Origin: Monomorium pharaonis
Taxonomy: Eukaryota > Arthropoda > Insecta > Hymenoptera > Formicidae
DNA length: 64,000 nt
NCBI RefSeq assembly: GCF_013373865.1
Contig: NC_050470.1
Span: forward strand, 14,334,873-14,398,872
Direction: 5' to 3'
Shown: positions 22,456 through 33,929 of the stretch, piece by piece
How positions within the stretch are numbered: position 1 is the stretch's first letter
Layout: each line of letters begins with the position of its first letter
Notes under the pieces: generated by a model
What the model saw: only the letters and a program-made list of their open reading frames with translations
The model's database searches: none
What the model was told of the DNA's origin: nothing
Made by a program: the position numbers and the translations under genes

Positions 22456-23748
22456 AGATGTTATTGGCCAAAAGTTTATGTGTTCAAAAATATAAAAAAT
22501 CAAGTCACTTCCCTCTATCTTTCTAAGCTGGAAAACCTCTTTAACGATTAATTATTTTTAATCTTATTGTTCTAATCTCTCTTTTGTATATTGTTTATCT
22601 AGAGACATCAACCGTGGTACTGACTTTATAAAGTTGGAAGTCCAAAATAGATACAAAAGAAGGAAAAAAAAAATCTTGCAAATATATTTGTTGTCTTTGA
22701 TTACAATGGATATCCACAATACTAAGCGAATAAGTACTGTTTTTTTAAGCGGTTTAATTTTCTTCTTTTTATATTTTTATCTGATAAATGATTTTTTACT
22801 CAAAATTTTGTTTGGTATTTATTTTTTGCCTATTAGCCTATATATTCTTTTACATGTGTTGCATTTGTAATAAATAATACTAATCATAGGTAGTAAGCAC
22901 ACAATGATATCTACAAAGCAATATCTTAGTAATTTCAATGATTTTTTAATTTTATCATGTGACAAGCTAAATTCGCTAAAATTAAACTTTTTAAAATTAA
23001 ATTGTCTAAATTTAAACTAATGTAATCTTTTTCTTTATTTTGTGAATGCATAAAATATAGTTTTAAGTTTTGTGCTGCAATATTTGCACCTAAACATTAT
23101 ATAATTGCTTGCAGTATATCATCCATAATGATATTAATTACTAATATTGTATCTACTTTATGCAGCGAAGCAAAAACCTATTGAATTATAGGGTTACTCT
23201 TTTTACATCATTTAAATATTTTATAAAATAATACAATGGATATTTTTCAAGTTTACAAAATTTTGCAAATTGCTGTTAACAAAAATATCTTTTCTTATTT
23301 TTCTATATATGATATGGTAATTTTTTAAATATAATAGGTATAAGAAATGAATTTGAGAACAAGTTTTAGACTTTAATTAATATTTTGGAGGATCCATTAA
23401 AAGAAAAGAAAGATAAATCTCTGGACTTTTTTCTAAAGAAAATTTGATATATTTACTACTTATTAATATTTCTCGTTTTTTATTTATTTATTGCTAGAAC
23501 AAAATTTGTACGATGTGGCACTACTGTTAGAGAATAATTTGGCGCCATATATATTTTCGCATCTGTGAAAGTTTGGTTTATTATCATATAGAGTTTTACA
23601 ATTGTAACAACTTATTACTATTGTATTATTTGATTATAGAATTTGATTATAGAAATTTTCTTAATATTATTTGAATAACTTTATGCGCAAGTCATAGGTT
23701 ATTGACACCGGTTAATCAGTTTTCTTATATTTTTATAAATCCTTGCAG
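22456..23748. other. AT-rich, no gene supported
   Basis: No domain or repeat recognised. Its 3' end (about 23700-23748) is a good acceptor for the transposase exon (TTTTTATAAATCCTTGCAG), so part of this is probably intron or leader of that gene. Confidence 0.4.
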
Positions 23749-25409
23749 CGTTATAAACGTTGTTGGAAGGAGAAAGCTGAGAAAAGAGTTACAAAAAAAT
23801 TAAAACTTGAAAAGCAGCAAGATGATCTCTTGAAAAAAGTCCATAGATTACTAGAACCAAAATGCAGGTTTAACGACAGTAATTTGAGCAATAGCAGTAA
23901 TAGCAATTTATCAGTTTTAATAGAATCTGAAGAAGAAAACTTACAAGCTAATGAGTTAATAGATTTAAATCATCATTCTCAAAGCGAGGTTGAGATTCAA
24001 AATAATATAACTTTTGAAGAACTTTCAAGTAGAATGAGTTCTGATAAAAATACAGATGAAAGTGATAACATAAACAAAAATGAAAATATCTATAATAATG
24101 AAAGTACAGATGAAAGTGGAGAGGAAAATGAAAATATTAATGAGAGTGATAATACAGATGAAAGGGAAAATGAAAATATTAATGAGAGTGATAATACAAA
24201 TGAAAGTGAAAATGAAAATGTTAATATGGTTTTTGAAAATGATGAGCAAAAGGAAATTTATCTGCTATCAGCTTTACGTAAATGGGCTTTATCAGGTGGT
24301 GTTATTTCTATGTCCAAAATAGACGAATTTCTTGCAAAGCTTCGAACTGTATTTAATAATCTGCCTAAAAGTTATAAGACTTTATTGAAAACTGATGATG
24401 TATATATTACTCAATTTGAAAATAGAGGACAATTTTGGTATCGAGGAATCTAAAATTATTTGGATGGACTAATTTTAAGAGATTACTTGCAAGTAAATAG
24501 AAAAATTGAAATAGATATTAATTGCGACGGACTCCCTCTTTTTCGGAGTTCAAAGAAAAAATTTTGGCCTATTTTAGGGCATCTCGTAGGAACTAAAAAT
24601 GAACCATTTATTATTGCAATTTATTTTGGGAATTCTGATCCCAATAATATACAAAAGTTTTTACAAGATTTTATAAATGAAGCTGAAAATCTGATAACTA
24701 ATGGTTATATACGAAATGAAAGAACGTATAACTTTGTCATCAGACATTATGTTCTTGATGCTCCAGCTAGAGAATTAATAAAATGTTGCATTGGTCATAA
24801 TGGATATGCTTCTTGCGAGAAATGTACAGTATGGGGAGAATGATTGGATTATAGGCAAACGTATATTGATCTAGATGCTCCTTTAAGAACGGATGAAAGT
24901 TTCAAAAATCAAATGCAGCCTCGCCATCATAGAGGAGTATCACCTCTTCTTCAAATTAATACTAAAATGGTTTCTCAATTTCGGTTAGAGCCCATGCATT
25001 TGGTATATGAAGGCGTATTTGAGAGATTATTGGCAGTATGGAAAAATTGGATAACTCTATGGAAACTGCACTGGACTGTTGTAAATGGAATATCTGATAG
25101 TCTACTTCTATTAGCTCCTTCTTGCCCTCAAGATTTCGTTAGAAAACCAAGACCTTTAAATGAATTATCATTTTACAAAGCAACGGAATTCCGTCGTTTG
25201 TGCTTATACGATGGTATTGTAGCTTTTGCTTTGCATGTTGATAGAAATATTTATAAGCACTTTCTATTATTGCATTGCGGTATTTATATTCTTACAAGTC
25301 CAATTCTTTATAAAACTTTGAACACTTGTGCAAATGGTATACTGAAGACTTTTATCGAATATTCTGTCACACTATTTGGAAAATCATTTGTTGTATATAA
25401 TGTTCACTC
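23749..25409 (+). pseudogene. CACTA-like (Transposase_21-type) transposase, 5' part
   Basis: One reading frame from the acceptor at 23748, with in-frame stops at 24451-24453 (TAA) and 24841-24843 (TGA). It is cut at 25409 by the half-LINE and resumes in frame at 27856. Order: a basic N-terminus, an Asn/Glu/Ser low-complexity run (24060-24240), then 'ALRKWALSGGVISMSKIDEF'. The catalytic part has 'CDGLPLFRSSKKKFWPILG', 'VLDAPARELIKC', the C-x2-C 'CEKC', and 'RLEPMHLVYEGVFERLL'. The two Asp and the Glu fit the DDE triad with a CxxC between D2 and E, described for CACTA transposases. Few lesions, so relatively young. The start codon lies in an unseen upstream exon. Confidence 0.75.
25394..25409. 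repeat. 16-bp target-site duplication, left copy
   Basis: TATATAATGTTCACTC here and at 27840-27855, bracketing the half-LINE. Confidence 0.95.
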
Positions 25410-25922
25410 GAGAAAAAATGGCGGAAGGAGAAGGTTGGTTGAGTGAGTGCTCGCGGTTGTAAAGAGGTGAATTAGTGGAAAAAAAGTGAGGAATGATGTG
25501 AGAAGGTATGGACGAGGAAGAGGAGGAGGAGGAATAACCGGGGCATTGAAGGGAAGCACGAGACGGAAGGCAGAGAAGCAGGAGACATGGTGAAAGAAAT
25601 TGGAGCAGGTGATAGTGAAGAGATGGAGAGTTGGTGGAAGAACGCGAGGCGCAGGATCGGAAGGAAGCGGAGAGGCGGTCTGGACAGATGGCGCGGCGGA
25701 CGGAAGGAGCGAGTGACGGATGCGAGACATCGATATACGAGGAGAGAAACGGATTGGTGGAAGGAATGAGAGAGGGAAAGGAGTGGTAAATCATGGGATA
25801 TCGATAAAGCGATGGGTCGATGAGATGGGGATTGGTGGAGAGTTCGAGAGTGGAAAGATGGAGAAGAATCGAACATCGAAAAGGAGTAGGGAGAAGGGAA
25901 GCACGAGGTGACGTGAACTGAG

Positions 25923-27284
25923 ATGGTGGTGAAAAAGGAGGTGAAAAGCGGGAAGCGGAACAAAGAAAGCAGAGAGGATAGTGATAGAGGAAAAAAGGTG
26001 GAAGACGGGAAGATGGACAGCGGAGAGCTGAGGAAAATTAGAGAGGAATTGAGAGGAATAAAAGAAGGTATAGTGGACTTGGTGGGGTTATGGAGGAGTT
26101 GGATAGAGAAAGAGGAAAGACAGGGGAAAACTGGAGAGGAAAGAGAACAGAAAGAGAGCAGAGGGGAAGAGGAGACGGAGGGACAAGAAGAGCAGGGATC
26201 AACAGAAGAGAAGGTTGGAAGTAGAGATTTCAAGAGAAGAGGAAGCGGAGACGAGCAGAGGGACAGCAAGGAGAGGAAGGAAGAGGAGAGAAGGAGGAAG
26301 GTCACTGAGGGGGAAGGAGAGGTAAAGGAGAAGGAGATAAAAGGTGAGAGGAGGGAAGAAGAAGCGAAGAGCAAGGAAAGGAGGTCAGATGGAGGGGAGG
26401 GGTTGAGGGTCAGAGGAGAGAGAGACAAGGAGAGGAGGGAAGAGATGAACGAGGTGACAGAAGAGATGATGGAGGAGTGGTGGAGAGAGGTGGAGGCGGA
26501 GGAGGAGAGGCTGTGGAAGAGAAAGGCAGAAGGAGAGGAGAGAAGGAGAGAGGAGGAAGAAGAAAGAGGGATGACGCTAAAGAAGTGGCAGAAGGACATA
26601 GTAAAGGAAAAAAGGGAAAGTGAATGGAGAGAGATACAGAGGAAGAAGAATGGGCAGAAGGTGACAGAAGAAGGGAGGAGTAGGAAGGAGGGAAGAGAGG
26701 AGCCAGAGCAAGTCAAGAGGGGGGAGGATTGGGAGAAGAGGACAGATAGAAGGAAGGAGATGGAGGAGAGGACGAGGAGCAGACTGGAGGAGAGAGAGAG
26801 AGTCACGCAGAAGGAAAGAAGGAGGGCAGCAGGAGAAGAAGAGGACAAAAGGAGAAGGGAGAAGAATGTAGTATGGAGAGGGGTAGAGGGGGAGGATGGA
26901 GAGGAGAGAAGGTTCTTTGTAGAGGGCATCATGGAGCGGGTGTTGGGAAGGAGGGTGACAATAGACAGGGTGGAAGAAAGGAAGGGGGAGGGGGGAAGAT
27001 GGGTACTAATTACAGAAATAGTAAGAGAGGCGGACAGGGAGGAGATTCTAGCAAGGGGAGGGGAGGTGAAGGGGACATGGGGAGTGGGAGTAGATGAGGA
27101 TCTGTCAATGGAGGAGAGAAGGATGAGGTGGAGGATGGTGGAAGCGGCGAGAAGGGAGAGGGCAAAGGGAAGGAATGTGGTGGTAGCGAACAGAGGGCTG
27201 TGGGTGGATGAGAGGAGATGGAGTTGGGATGAAGAGGGAGGTGGATGGAGGGAGGAGGGAAGGGAAGGAGAGAAGAGGAAGTAA
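25923..27284 (+). CDS. LINE ORF1-like protein (coiled coil + RRM-like + C-terminal domain)
   Basis: 453 residues from an ATG. Residues ~1-310 are highly charged Glu/Arg/Lys repeats that would form a long coiled coil. Residues ~315-440 resemble the RRM and C-terminal domains of type II ORF1 proteins: 'KNVVWRGVEGEDGEERRFF', 'RWVLITEIVREADREEIL', 'GVDEDLSMEERRMRWRMVEA' and 'RNVVVANRGLWVDERRW'. The order matches L1 ORF1p (an 'IxxxGV..' strand, 'ILVKF'-like strand, then 'I..DL..EER' helix). Such proteins bind RNA and chaperone retrotransposition RNPs. The frame is intact, and no zinc knuckles were seen. The long antisense open frame is a shadow of the purine bias. Confidence 0.75.
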   Translation: MVVKKEVKSGKRNKESREDSDRGKKVEDGKMDSGELRKIREELRGIKEGIVDLVGLWRSWIEKEERQGKTGEEREQKESRGEEETEGQEEQGSTEEKVGSRDFKRRGSGDEQRDSKERKEEERRRKVTEGEGEVKEKEIKGERREEEAKSKERRSDGGEGLRVRGERDKERREEMNEVTEEMMEEWWREVEAEEERLWKRKAEGEERRREEEEERGMTLKKWQKDIVKEKRESEWREIQRKKNGQKVTEEGRSRKEGREEPEQVKRGEDWEKRTDRRKEMEERTRSRLEERERVTQKERRRAAGEEEDKRRREKNVVWRGVEGEDGEERRFFVEGIMERVLGRRVTIDRVEERKGEGGRWVLITEIVREADREEILARGGEVKGTWGVGVDEDLSMEERRMRWRMVEAARRERAKGRNVVVANRGLWVDERRWSWDEEGGGWREEGREGEKRK

Positions 27285-27839
27285 GGAGGGGATGGTGGTA
27301 CAAGATTATTAAAAATGTTTTTGATTTGTGACAGGTGGCAGACAAACGGAGGAGAGGGAAGGAGATTGGACGAAAGGAGTATGGAATAAGGAGCGAGAGT
27401 GGAGAGAATACATCCTTGGACATGGAAATGAGAGAAGACTCGGATAGAGGGAGACGGAGGAGAAGCAGGAGGGAAGGAGAGAAAGCATGAGGAAGATGGA
27501 GTAGGTAAAACAGAGAGAGCAGAGGAAGACAGGAGAGTAAGTGGAGGAGAAAGTGGAGGAGAAGTCCAAGGATGAAAAAGGAAAGAGAGGTTCAAGGAGA
27601 AGGGGTTAAAGAAGACAGCGGGGAGGAAATGGATAGAGAGAGAGAAGGAGTGGTCAGAGAGGAGAGGGAGGGGATGGGGGAGAGGGCGTGCGAGGGGGGT
27701 GGGGGGTAACAGATTGTAAGGGTCGCATATGGCCAGGTCGGTTCGGGAGTGGAGGGGCTATGTATGTGAACGGTTCGGGAACGCTCCGTGAAAAAAGCGC
27801 CTTGTATACCCCGTATTTGGGACGCAATAAAGTCTATTC
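27285..27839 (+). other. non-coding 3' part of the half-LINE
   Basis: GA-rich, then a unique stretch with GGTCGGTTCGGGAGTGG and an AATAAA at 27827-27832. No RT motif on either strand. Confidence 0.7.
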
Positions 27840-27855
27840 TATATAATGTTCACTC

Positions 27856-28432
27856 TTTTTGCCACTTGGCACAGGAGTGTGATGATCATGGTTGTTTAGA
27901 TACTTTCAGTGCCTTTCGTTATGAAAACAAACTGAAAACAATTAAAAGTAACCTTAAATCCGGTTTTAAACCCGTTCAACAAGCAGCTAAACGTGAGATA
28001 GAACGAAGCAACAAAAAAGTTGTACTTATAGATTCTGATATTAATAAAGTTATTCTTTCAAAAGAGCACAGAGATATTAATGAAAATGTCTACGGTGAAC
28101 AATTTAGAAAAATTTCAGTAAATAATGTGATTTTTGAAGTCAATAAAAGAGATTCATGCTTCAAAGCAGTTACTGGTGAAATTGTAGTCCTGAGGAATAT
28201 CGTTTGTAGACAGGATGATATAATTTTTGTTGGCAATATTTTTTTGAATATTTCTGATTTTTATACATATCCTTTACGTTTGTCTGAACTTGGCATTGTA
28301 AAGGTGTCCAAATTAAGTGAAAAAAGATCGGTATTTACTTTGAATAACATTATTGCCAAATGTTGGCTAATTCCCATAAGAGATGAATATGTTTCTATAC
28401 CTTTACTTCATACCGTATCATTTTACAAATAG
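27856..28432 (+). pseudogene. CACTA-like transposase, 3' part
   Basis: Continues the transposase frame after the insertion: 'CHLAQECDDHGCLDTFSAF', 'KLKTIKSNLKSGFKPVQQ', then a C-terminal region ending 'LLHTVSFYK' at a TAA. The frame offset of the insertion (2430 plus 16 bases) returns exactly to the upstream frame. The H-L-A-x-D/E...L-D-x-F-S-A-F motif is typical of this transposase group. Confidence 0.75.
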
Positions 28433-28844
28433 AATGTCAAAGATATTTTAATCATAAAATGATATGACATTTTAAAATATTCTATTTATATTATATATAT
28501 ATGTAAGTTTTTTTATACATATATCACTCATTTGCGACAACATAATTAAAAAATTATAATTGTTTAGTTTTCTGCAAAAAAAGAGAACTGTAATCAAAAT
28601 TGAATACACTGACAATGAGTGTACAGCTTTTGATACTTTTATTTTTGTATAATGAGTAAACCAAATAACTACGTCAAAATTGCATTTCAAAATAATATTG
28701 TAAAATTTTTGTTCTAAAACATTTAAACTAAAAAATTTAGTTTCTTAAATTGTCGTTGTATCAAATGAGCGAAGGAACAAAATTGTTTTTTTAAATATTA
28801 GAAATAAAAAAATTTAATACTACTACACACCACTGTTTTTCCAG

Positions 28845-31190
28845 TTTGTCGTTGTAAAATTTGTAAACGAAAATGATGATTACGATGAAAAAGATAAAAC
28901 TTTGTTTGAAGTTGGTCTTACCAAATGGCTAGGAGAAAATTTAAATGATAAGACAATTACAAAAATGTCTTGGCCTCCTAAGTCTGAGCAGGGTATTGCA
29001 CTTAAAAAAGAATTAGATGCACATCCTTTATGGCCGATATATAATCCCAGCTAGCCAGGCCTATTAAAATCACATATCGTGAAAGCTTTACAGCAAGGAT
29101 TGTTTCAATTTTGACAACAATTTTATGACAAGTAATTGTCTGTTGCTTTGTTTTCTAAAAGTTTCGAGCAAATTTACGGCAAAAGTTTTCATCACACGAT
29201 GCTGCAAATAACAGAGAAAGACTTGTACATAAATATTACGTATAGAAATTACAAGATTTGTTCCGACACGATAAAATGCAAAATTTAAGCAAATAACAGA
29301 GCAAACCTTGCTACACGACATGACGATAAATTTATGGCAGAAACAGGAAATCTTGTTAAGCACAGAATAACAGCAAATTAGTAGCAAGAACAAAATAAAA
29401 CTTGCCGAGCATGCTTTCGCAACAAAATTGCGACAAGGTGTGTCCATAAACAGCTTAGTTTTTGTTGGCAAGGCTTGTCGCAAATAGTATGACGCACATT
29501 TTATGCAAATAACAGGGTTGCATTATCGGGTTTTAAATTTTATTTCTGACTTTACTATCTATCTCGAGATGGCGCATTTCTCGTGAAAAAGATTTACCTA
29601 CTGGATTAATAAAAGGGGCTCGTTGAGAACAGAGAACCAAGTACGATTGCACCATTCACATTTGATATTGGACTAATCAGTCTAATATTTCAGTCTAATA
29701 ATCATTTTTGTTGATCTAAATTTCGACAATATTTGTCCTGTTCTTACCACAAATTTGCTATCATATTGTGTACAGCAAGGTTTGCCTTGTTCTTGCTGCA
29801 AATTTGTTGTTATGCTTTACTAGTAAGTTTTACCCTGTTATTTGCATAAAATATGCGTCATACTATTTACAACAAGCCTTGCCAGCAAAAGCTAAGCTTA
29901 ATGCGGACACACCTTGTCGTAATTTTGTTGCAAAGGTTTGCTCGAGTTTGCAGCAAACTTCGCGCAAAGTTTGCGTCATTTTGCTAGCTGGGATGTTGTT
30001 TTAAAATTATATGGTATGTTGTTTCTTATTACATCTTTTTATTATGTGTTTTCTTTTTGTCTATTAAGTTATTAATTATTCTCTTTATTGTATTTCTTAG
30101 ATACACTTTTGGCTGCACGGAATGCTCGGAATGGATATATTATATCTTCCAATTATGAAACAGAATATGAATTTGGTCGTAGCAAACGTAAAAAAAATAA
30201 GCGACAACAGTTTTCATCTGATGATTCTTTCTCGACAAAAAAGAGACTTAAAAATAATTCAACTTCTGATGATTCGGATTTTAATGGAGATGATGGTGCT
30301 AGACAAGAATTTAGATGTAAACAAAGTGCTTCTTCTCTACCACTTATCTCCTTACAATCACAAAATAAAGCTGAGAAAAGTACTAAAGATAGCAACACAA
30401 CAAAAATTGAAATAGTACATAAGAATAATAATAATAATTTAAAAAAAAGGAATGACACAATGTTAATGTCTTATCAAAATACCAAATCTAAAAAGAATCT
30501 TTTACTTATAAAAATACGTCAAGCAAAAAAAGAAACTTCAGCTATGAATAAGAAGGAAACTTCAGTTATCATAGAGACAGCAAGACAAAAACAAAAATGT
30601 TTGATAGAAGACAACGTAAGTAAATTAAAATTAGTTTCTACGTTGCATGTGCAGCATGAGATAAGTTCTAATTTAATAGATGTAAGTTCAAGTTTTAAAA
30701 TGTCTCTATAGAAAAAGATAGTATCTGATGCTGCAAAGAAAAATATTGATTCTAATATTCAACGCAAAAATTTTTCGATGAAAGTTCAGAATATGAAGAA
30801 AGTATCATCAAAAAATAATGCATCTAAAAAGACAAATGCAAGATCGATAAGTTTAGAAATGCCAAGTACATCAAAGGATAATTGTATGATATCTAAATAT
30901 GATACATTTGGTGAAGAATTATCATTTTCAATGCACAATGTATCTCCATTAGAATTACGTGAAATGAGTCCGATTACTTCTCATGTAACAACATTTACTT
31001 CTACACCCCGTTCATCCCGTTTATCAGGTAAAAAAAAACTGCTTTTTAATTTTTTCTAAATTGTTGCATATTAAGTTCTAATTTTCTTACAGGTAGTGCA
31101 TTAGCAGGTGTGTCTGACGTAGTCTTTGATACAAAAGCTTTTGAGAAAAAGATGTATACATTAAATCAAGAAATTAGTAGTAAATTGAAC
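28845..31190 (+). pseudogene. DUF4806-family gene, copy C (N-terminal half, interrupted)
   Basis: Exon 1 is 28845-29045 continuing at 29993-30017; exon 2 is 30101-31027; exon 3 is 31093 to about 31190. Phases match (1/1, 1/1). Exon 1 has the N-terminal module: 'FVVVKFVNEN', 'FEVGLTKWL', 'ITKMSWPP'. Exon 2 is a long Lys/Ser/Asn-rich linker with one in-frame TAG at 30709-30711. Exon 3 ('VVFDTKAFEKKMYTLNQEI') runs into a tandem repeat at about 31190 and no DUF4806 core follows. It is split by a 947-bp element. It lies 0.4 kb downstream of the transposase on the same strand. The start codon is not seen. Dead copy. Confidence 0.65.
29046..29992. mobile_element. 947-bp element in exon 1 of gene C (AT duplication)
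   Basis: CCCAGCTAGC ... GCTAGCTGGG, with AT on both sides (29044-29045 and 29993-29994). Only the last 10 bp are perfectly inverted at the tips. Longer inverted blocks lie inside (GGACACACCTTGTCG near 29900; its complement near 29440). Excision restores the exon reading frame up to the GTATGT donor at 30018. No coding capacity. Confidence 0.75.
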
Positions 31191-31194
31191 GGAG

Positions 31195-31435
31195 TGAGTC
31201 CCAGATAAGCGCACAGTAATAAACGGACACAGCAAGCTGAGTGAAACGGACACAGTAACAAACGGACACAGATCAAACAGACACAGTAATAAACGGACAC
31301 AGTGCGGAACGGACGGAAAGATTTCTTAAATCGGATATCTAAAAAATTTCTTAAATCGGATATTTAAAAAATTTTTTAAATCGTATATCTAAAAGATTTC
31401 TTAAATTAGATATTTTAAATCTGCAACTAAAGATA
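31195..31435. repeat. two short tandem arrays
   Basis: AAACGGACACAG-type units (about 31215-31315), followed by four ~27-bp units of ATTTCTTAAATCGGATATCTAAAA (31320-31430). Confidence 0.85.
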
Positions 31436-31557
31436 AAAAAATAAAATAAAAATTCTTTTTTTTTTTAAATTATTTTTATCAACAGTAACATACTAAATTA
31501 AGGACAAATTTTTATTGATTAATTAAATTTAAATTAAATTATTTTATTCTTACTTGC

Positions 31558-31626
31558 CGCTAGTAGGTTTGAACCCGGAACCTTAGGATGACGAACCTTG
31601 TACTCTATCTGCTACGCCAATTTGAT
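31558..31626 (-). ncRNA. tRNA-like (SINE head or degenerate tRNA)
   Basis: On the minus strand, TGGCGTAGCAGATAGAG resembles a pol III A box, and GGTTCAAACC about 40 bp downstream matches the B box consensus. The acceptor and anticodon stems do not pair well, so this is probably a tRNA-derived SINE fragment, not a working tRNA. Confidence 0.5.
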
Positions 31627-32039
31627 TAATCGATATGGGTACTTGTTATTGTCTTATACATATAATACCAATATGTTATAAACTGACGCAATTATATTAT
31701 TTTTTATAAAAGCAATTAAATTTTGCAAAACATTAGAAATAAATAGCATTAATTTATTTACTTATTAATTTCATATTGTTAAATTTATCTTTTTCCATAG
31801 CCTTAATAATTTGATGGAAATTACGATCTATTTTTAGCATTAATAGTTTGAAGCGTTCAAATGGTTAATTAGATGGTTTTTATTATTCTGTTTTTGTTTA
31901 GTACATGATAAATTTAGATTTTGTACATTTTTTGTGCACAGTAATTGTAGGCAAACCGTTATTTTTGAAAACATTATCTTTATAATAATTTTTAAATAAT
32001 ATCAAATGGATTTCTCATTCAAGATATTATAATGTTATC
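31627..32039. other. AT-rich, nothing recognised
   Basis: No coding or repeat signal supported. Confidence 0.4.
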
Positions 32040-32390
32040 TAATTTATGAGTCAACTACAACGCGCATGGACGGCTCAAAAATCGGACAGCATTGTGATAT
32101 CTTTTATGAGACATCAAGCTGATATCATTTAGCTAATGTTATAAGGATAACATTTTCAAGAAACTTAAATGAGACTCTTTAATCAGATATCTCAAAGACC
32201 TCTTAGTGTTGTCTGATTTCTGAGTTAACTACGACTCGCATGGACGGCTCAAAAATCGGACAGCATTGTGATATCTTTTATGAGATACCAAGCTGGTATC
32301 ATTTAACTGATGTCATAAGAATAACATTTTCAAGAAACTTAAGTAAGACTCTTCAATGAGAGATCTTAAAGACCTCTCTTAGTAGACGTC
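32040..32390. repeat. two tandem ~174-bp units
   Basis: GCATGGACGGCTCAAAAATCGG recurs 174 bp apart (about 32064 and 32238), followed in both copies by ACAGCATTGTGATATCTTTTA and TAACATTTTCAAGAAACTTAA. Confidence 0.85.
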
Positions 32391-32870
32391 TCTGGTAAAT
32401 GTTACCATTTTGACATCATTTCCAAGATATCTAAATGTTTTCTTAAAAAAGTTCTCTTAAAGTTTTCATTCTGACAAGCGTGTTGTCTGGGTTAGATTTA
32501 AGTTTTGAAATAAACGTTTCTATCATTGTTTCTAGAATAAGTTTAAAGTCTAGTGAATCATTTTGTAATCCGCTGTCTCCTTTAAAGTCCTATCAGCACG
32601 AAAAGTACGGTTCGTGTGCCGAGTATACGTCGCAGTTTCCTCTAGTTCGCGGTGTCGGTCTCAATCGTCCTCTCAGAGTCAAGTCCGTCCCTACCCTTTT
32701 CCCTGTCAACATCTTATATCGTTCCTGACGATACCATAAACCTATACCTCGGTCAAGAAGTGTTTCCTGAGTGTCATTCTTACAGTTATAAATAAAAAAA
32801 TGCAATTGTTTACTTTTCTTTAATATTTTTACCTAAAAAATAAAAGATAAAAACATATATATATATGTAT
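32391..32870. other. no gene supported
   Basis: 32560-32760 is less AT-rich and open for ~80 codons, but no family is recognised. Confidence 0.35.
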
Positions 32871-32874
32871 ATAT

Positions 32875-33030
32875 TTCAATCAAATTTCGACCTTAGCTTG
32901 ACGCTAAATCGAAACGATAGTTGAATAGTCGTCAATATTTTATACACTTTCGACGTCGAATCGACCAGAATTTCGACATTCGATTTTCGACGTTAATTCA
33001 ACGTCGCATCAACAAAACATTTCTGACTGG
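32875..33030. mobile_element. TCGACGTCGA-rich MITE remnant
   Basis: Repeated CGACGTTA/TTTCGAC motifs in both orientations, with an end ACTGGGCA at 33024-33031. The matching opposite end was not identified. Confidence 0.4.
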
Positions 33031-33304
33031 GCACTCATTTTGTAGTATCAGATATCTCATTTTTTTTATAAATATATATAAAGATCCTTAAGACAATTTT
33101 AAAGTCTATATCTAATTAAAGATCGAGATTCAGATTAAATTAAAATAACAAAACAAAGTTATATTAATTTTATTTTTTTTCTGATTACATTTTAATTCAT
33201 TTTCATATATGTCTATCATAGTTGTGGAAATACGGTTGTCCAATTTGAAAATTAATATAACACTATGTGTGGTACTTTGTACTGGCTTGGCGTATGTGTG
33301 TAAG

Positions 33305-33334
33305 TGCGTGCGTGCGTGCGTGCGTGCGTGCGTG
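33305..33334. repeat. (GCGT)n microsatellite
   Basis: Seven uninterrupted GCGT units. Confidence 0.95.
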
Positions 33335-33584
33335 TACATGTGAATCTGTGAAAAATAATTCAAGTGAGCTTTCTCGCGCAAGAGATCTCGAGATCTCAGA
33401 ATTGACTTAAAATTAAGTGTACCAATTTTAATCTGACTGGTCGCAATCGGAAGCTCACATCAATATTATTTCTATATTAAAAAGGAGATGTTAAATCGAA
33501 TCGAATTTATTGTTGCCTCTTTTCCGCGATGCGGATTGGTTCTTTCGCTTGGCTTACTTCGTGATAGTTTTGACAGCTTATTTA

Positions 33585-33845
33585 GTGTTTTAAGTGTTTC
33601 TATTTAGTCTTAATAAGTGTCTTTTTGTTACATACTTTTTGTTACATACTTATGACTTAATTTTTATGATTATGATGAATAAATAGCTACGCAAAATGAC
33701 TTAATTTTTATGATTAAAAGTGTCTTTTTGTAAAGTGTCTTATTTAGTGTCTTAAGTGTCTCTATTTAGTCTTAATAAGTATCTTTTTGTTACATACTTA
33801 TGACTTAATTTTTATGATTAAAAGTGTCTTTTGTAAAGACACAAA
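33585..33845. repeat. diffuse direct repeats
   Basis: TTAAGTGT(C/T)TCTATTTAGTCTTAATAAGT and GACTTAATTTTTATGATTA each occur two or three times. Confidence 0.75.
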
Positions 33846-33929
33846 AAATCATTTCTCATTTTTCAATTCTCTTATTCTTTCAAATGTAACCTATATTAAT
33901 TAAAATATAATTATATTAAAATATAATTA

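Larger units (their letters stand above)
25410..27839 (+). mobile_element. ORF1-only LINE ('half-LINE') in the transposase gene
   Basis: 2430 bp between perfect 16-bp target duplications. It starts GAGAAAAAATGGCGGAAGG and ends ...GACGCAATAAAGTCTATTC with an AATAAA just before the end and no poly(A). The plus strand is extremely purine-rich. It encodes only an ORF1-type protein; there is no endonuclease or RT. Mobilisation in trans by an autonomous LINE is inferred, comparable in layout to mammalian HAL1 half-L1 elements. Confidence 0.88.

Noticed and set aside
25472..27595. 707-codon open frame on the minus strand (Ser/Pro/Leu-rich)
   Set aside because: Antisense shadow of the purine-rich half-LINE. 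The composition follows from CT-rich codons; no domain is seen, and the sense-strand ORF1 explains the region.
31558..31626. Functional tRNA gene on the minus strand
   Set aside because: A and B boxes are fair, but acceptor and anticodon stems do not pair; reported only as tRNA-like.
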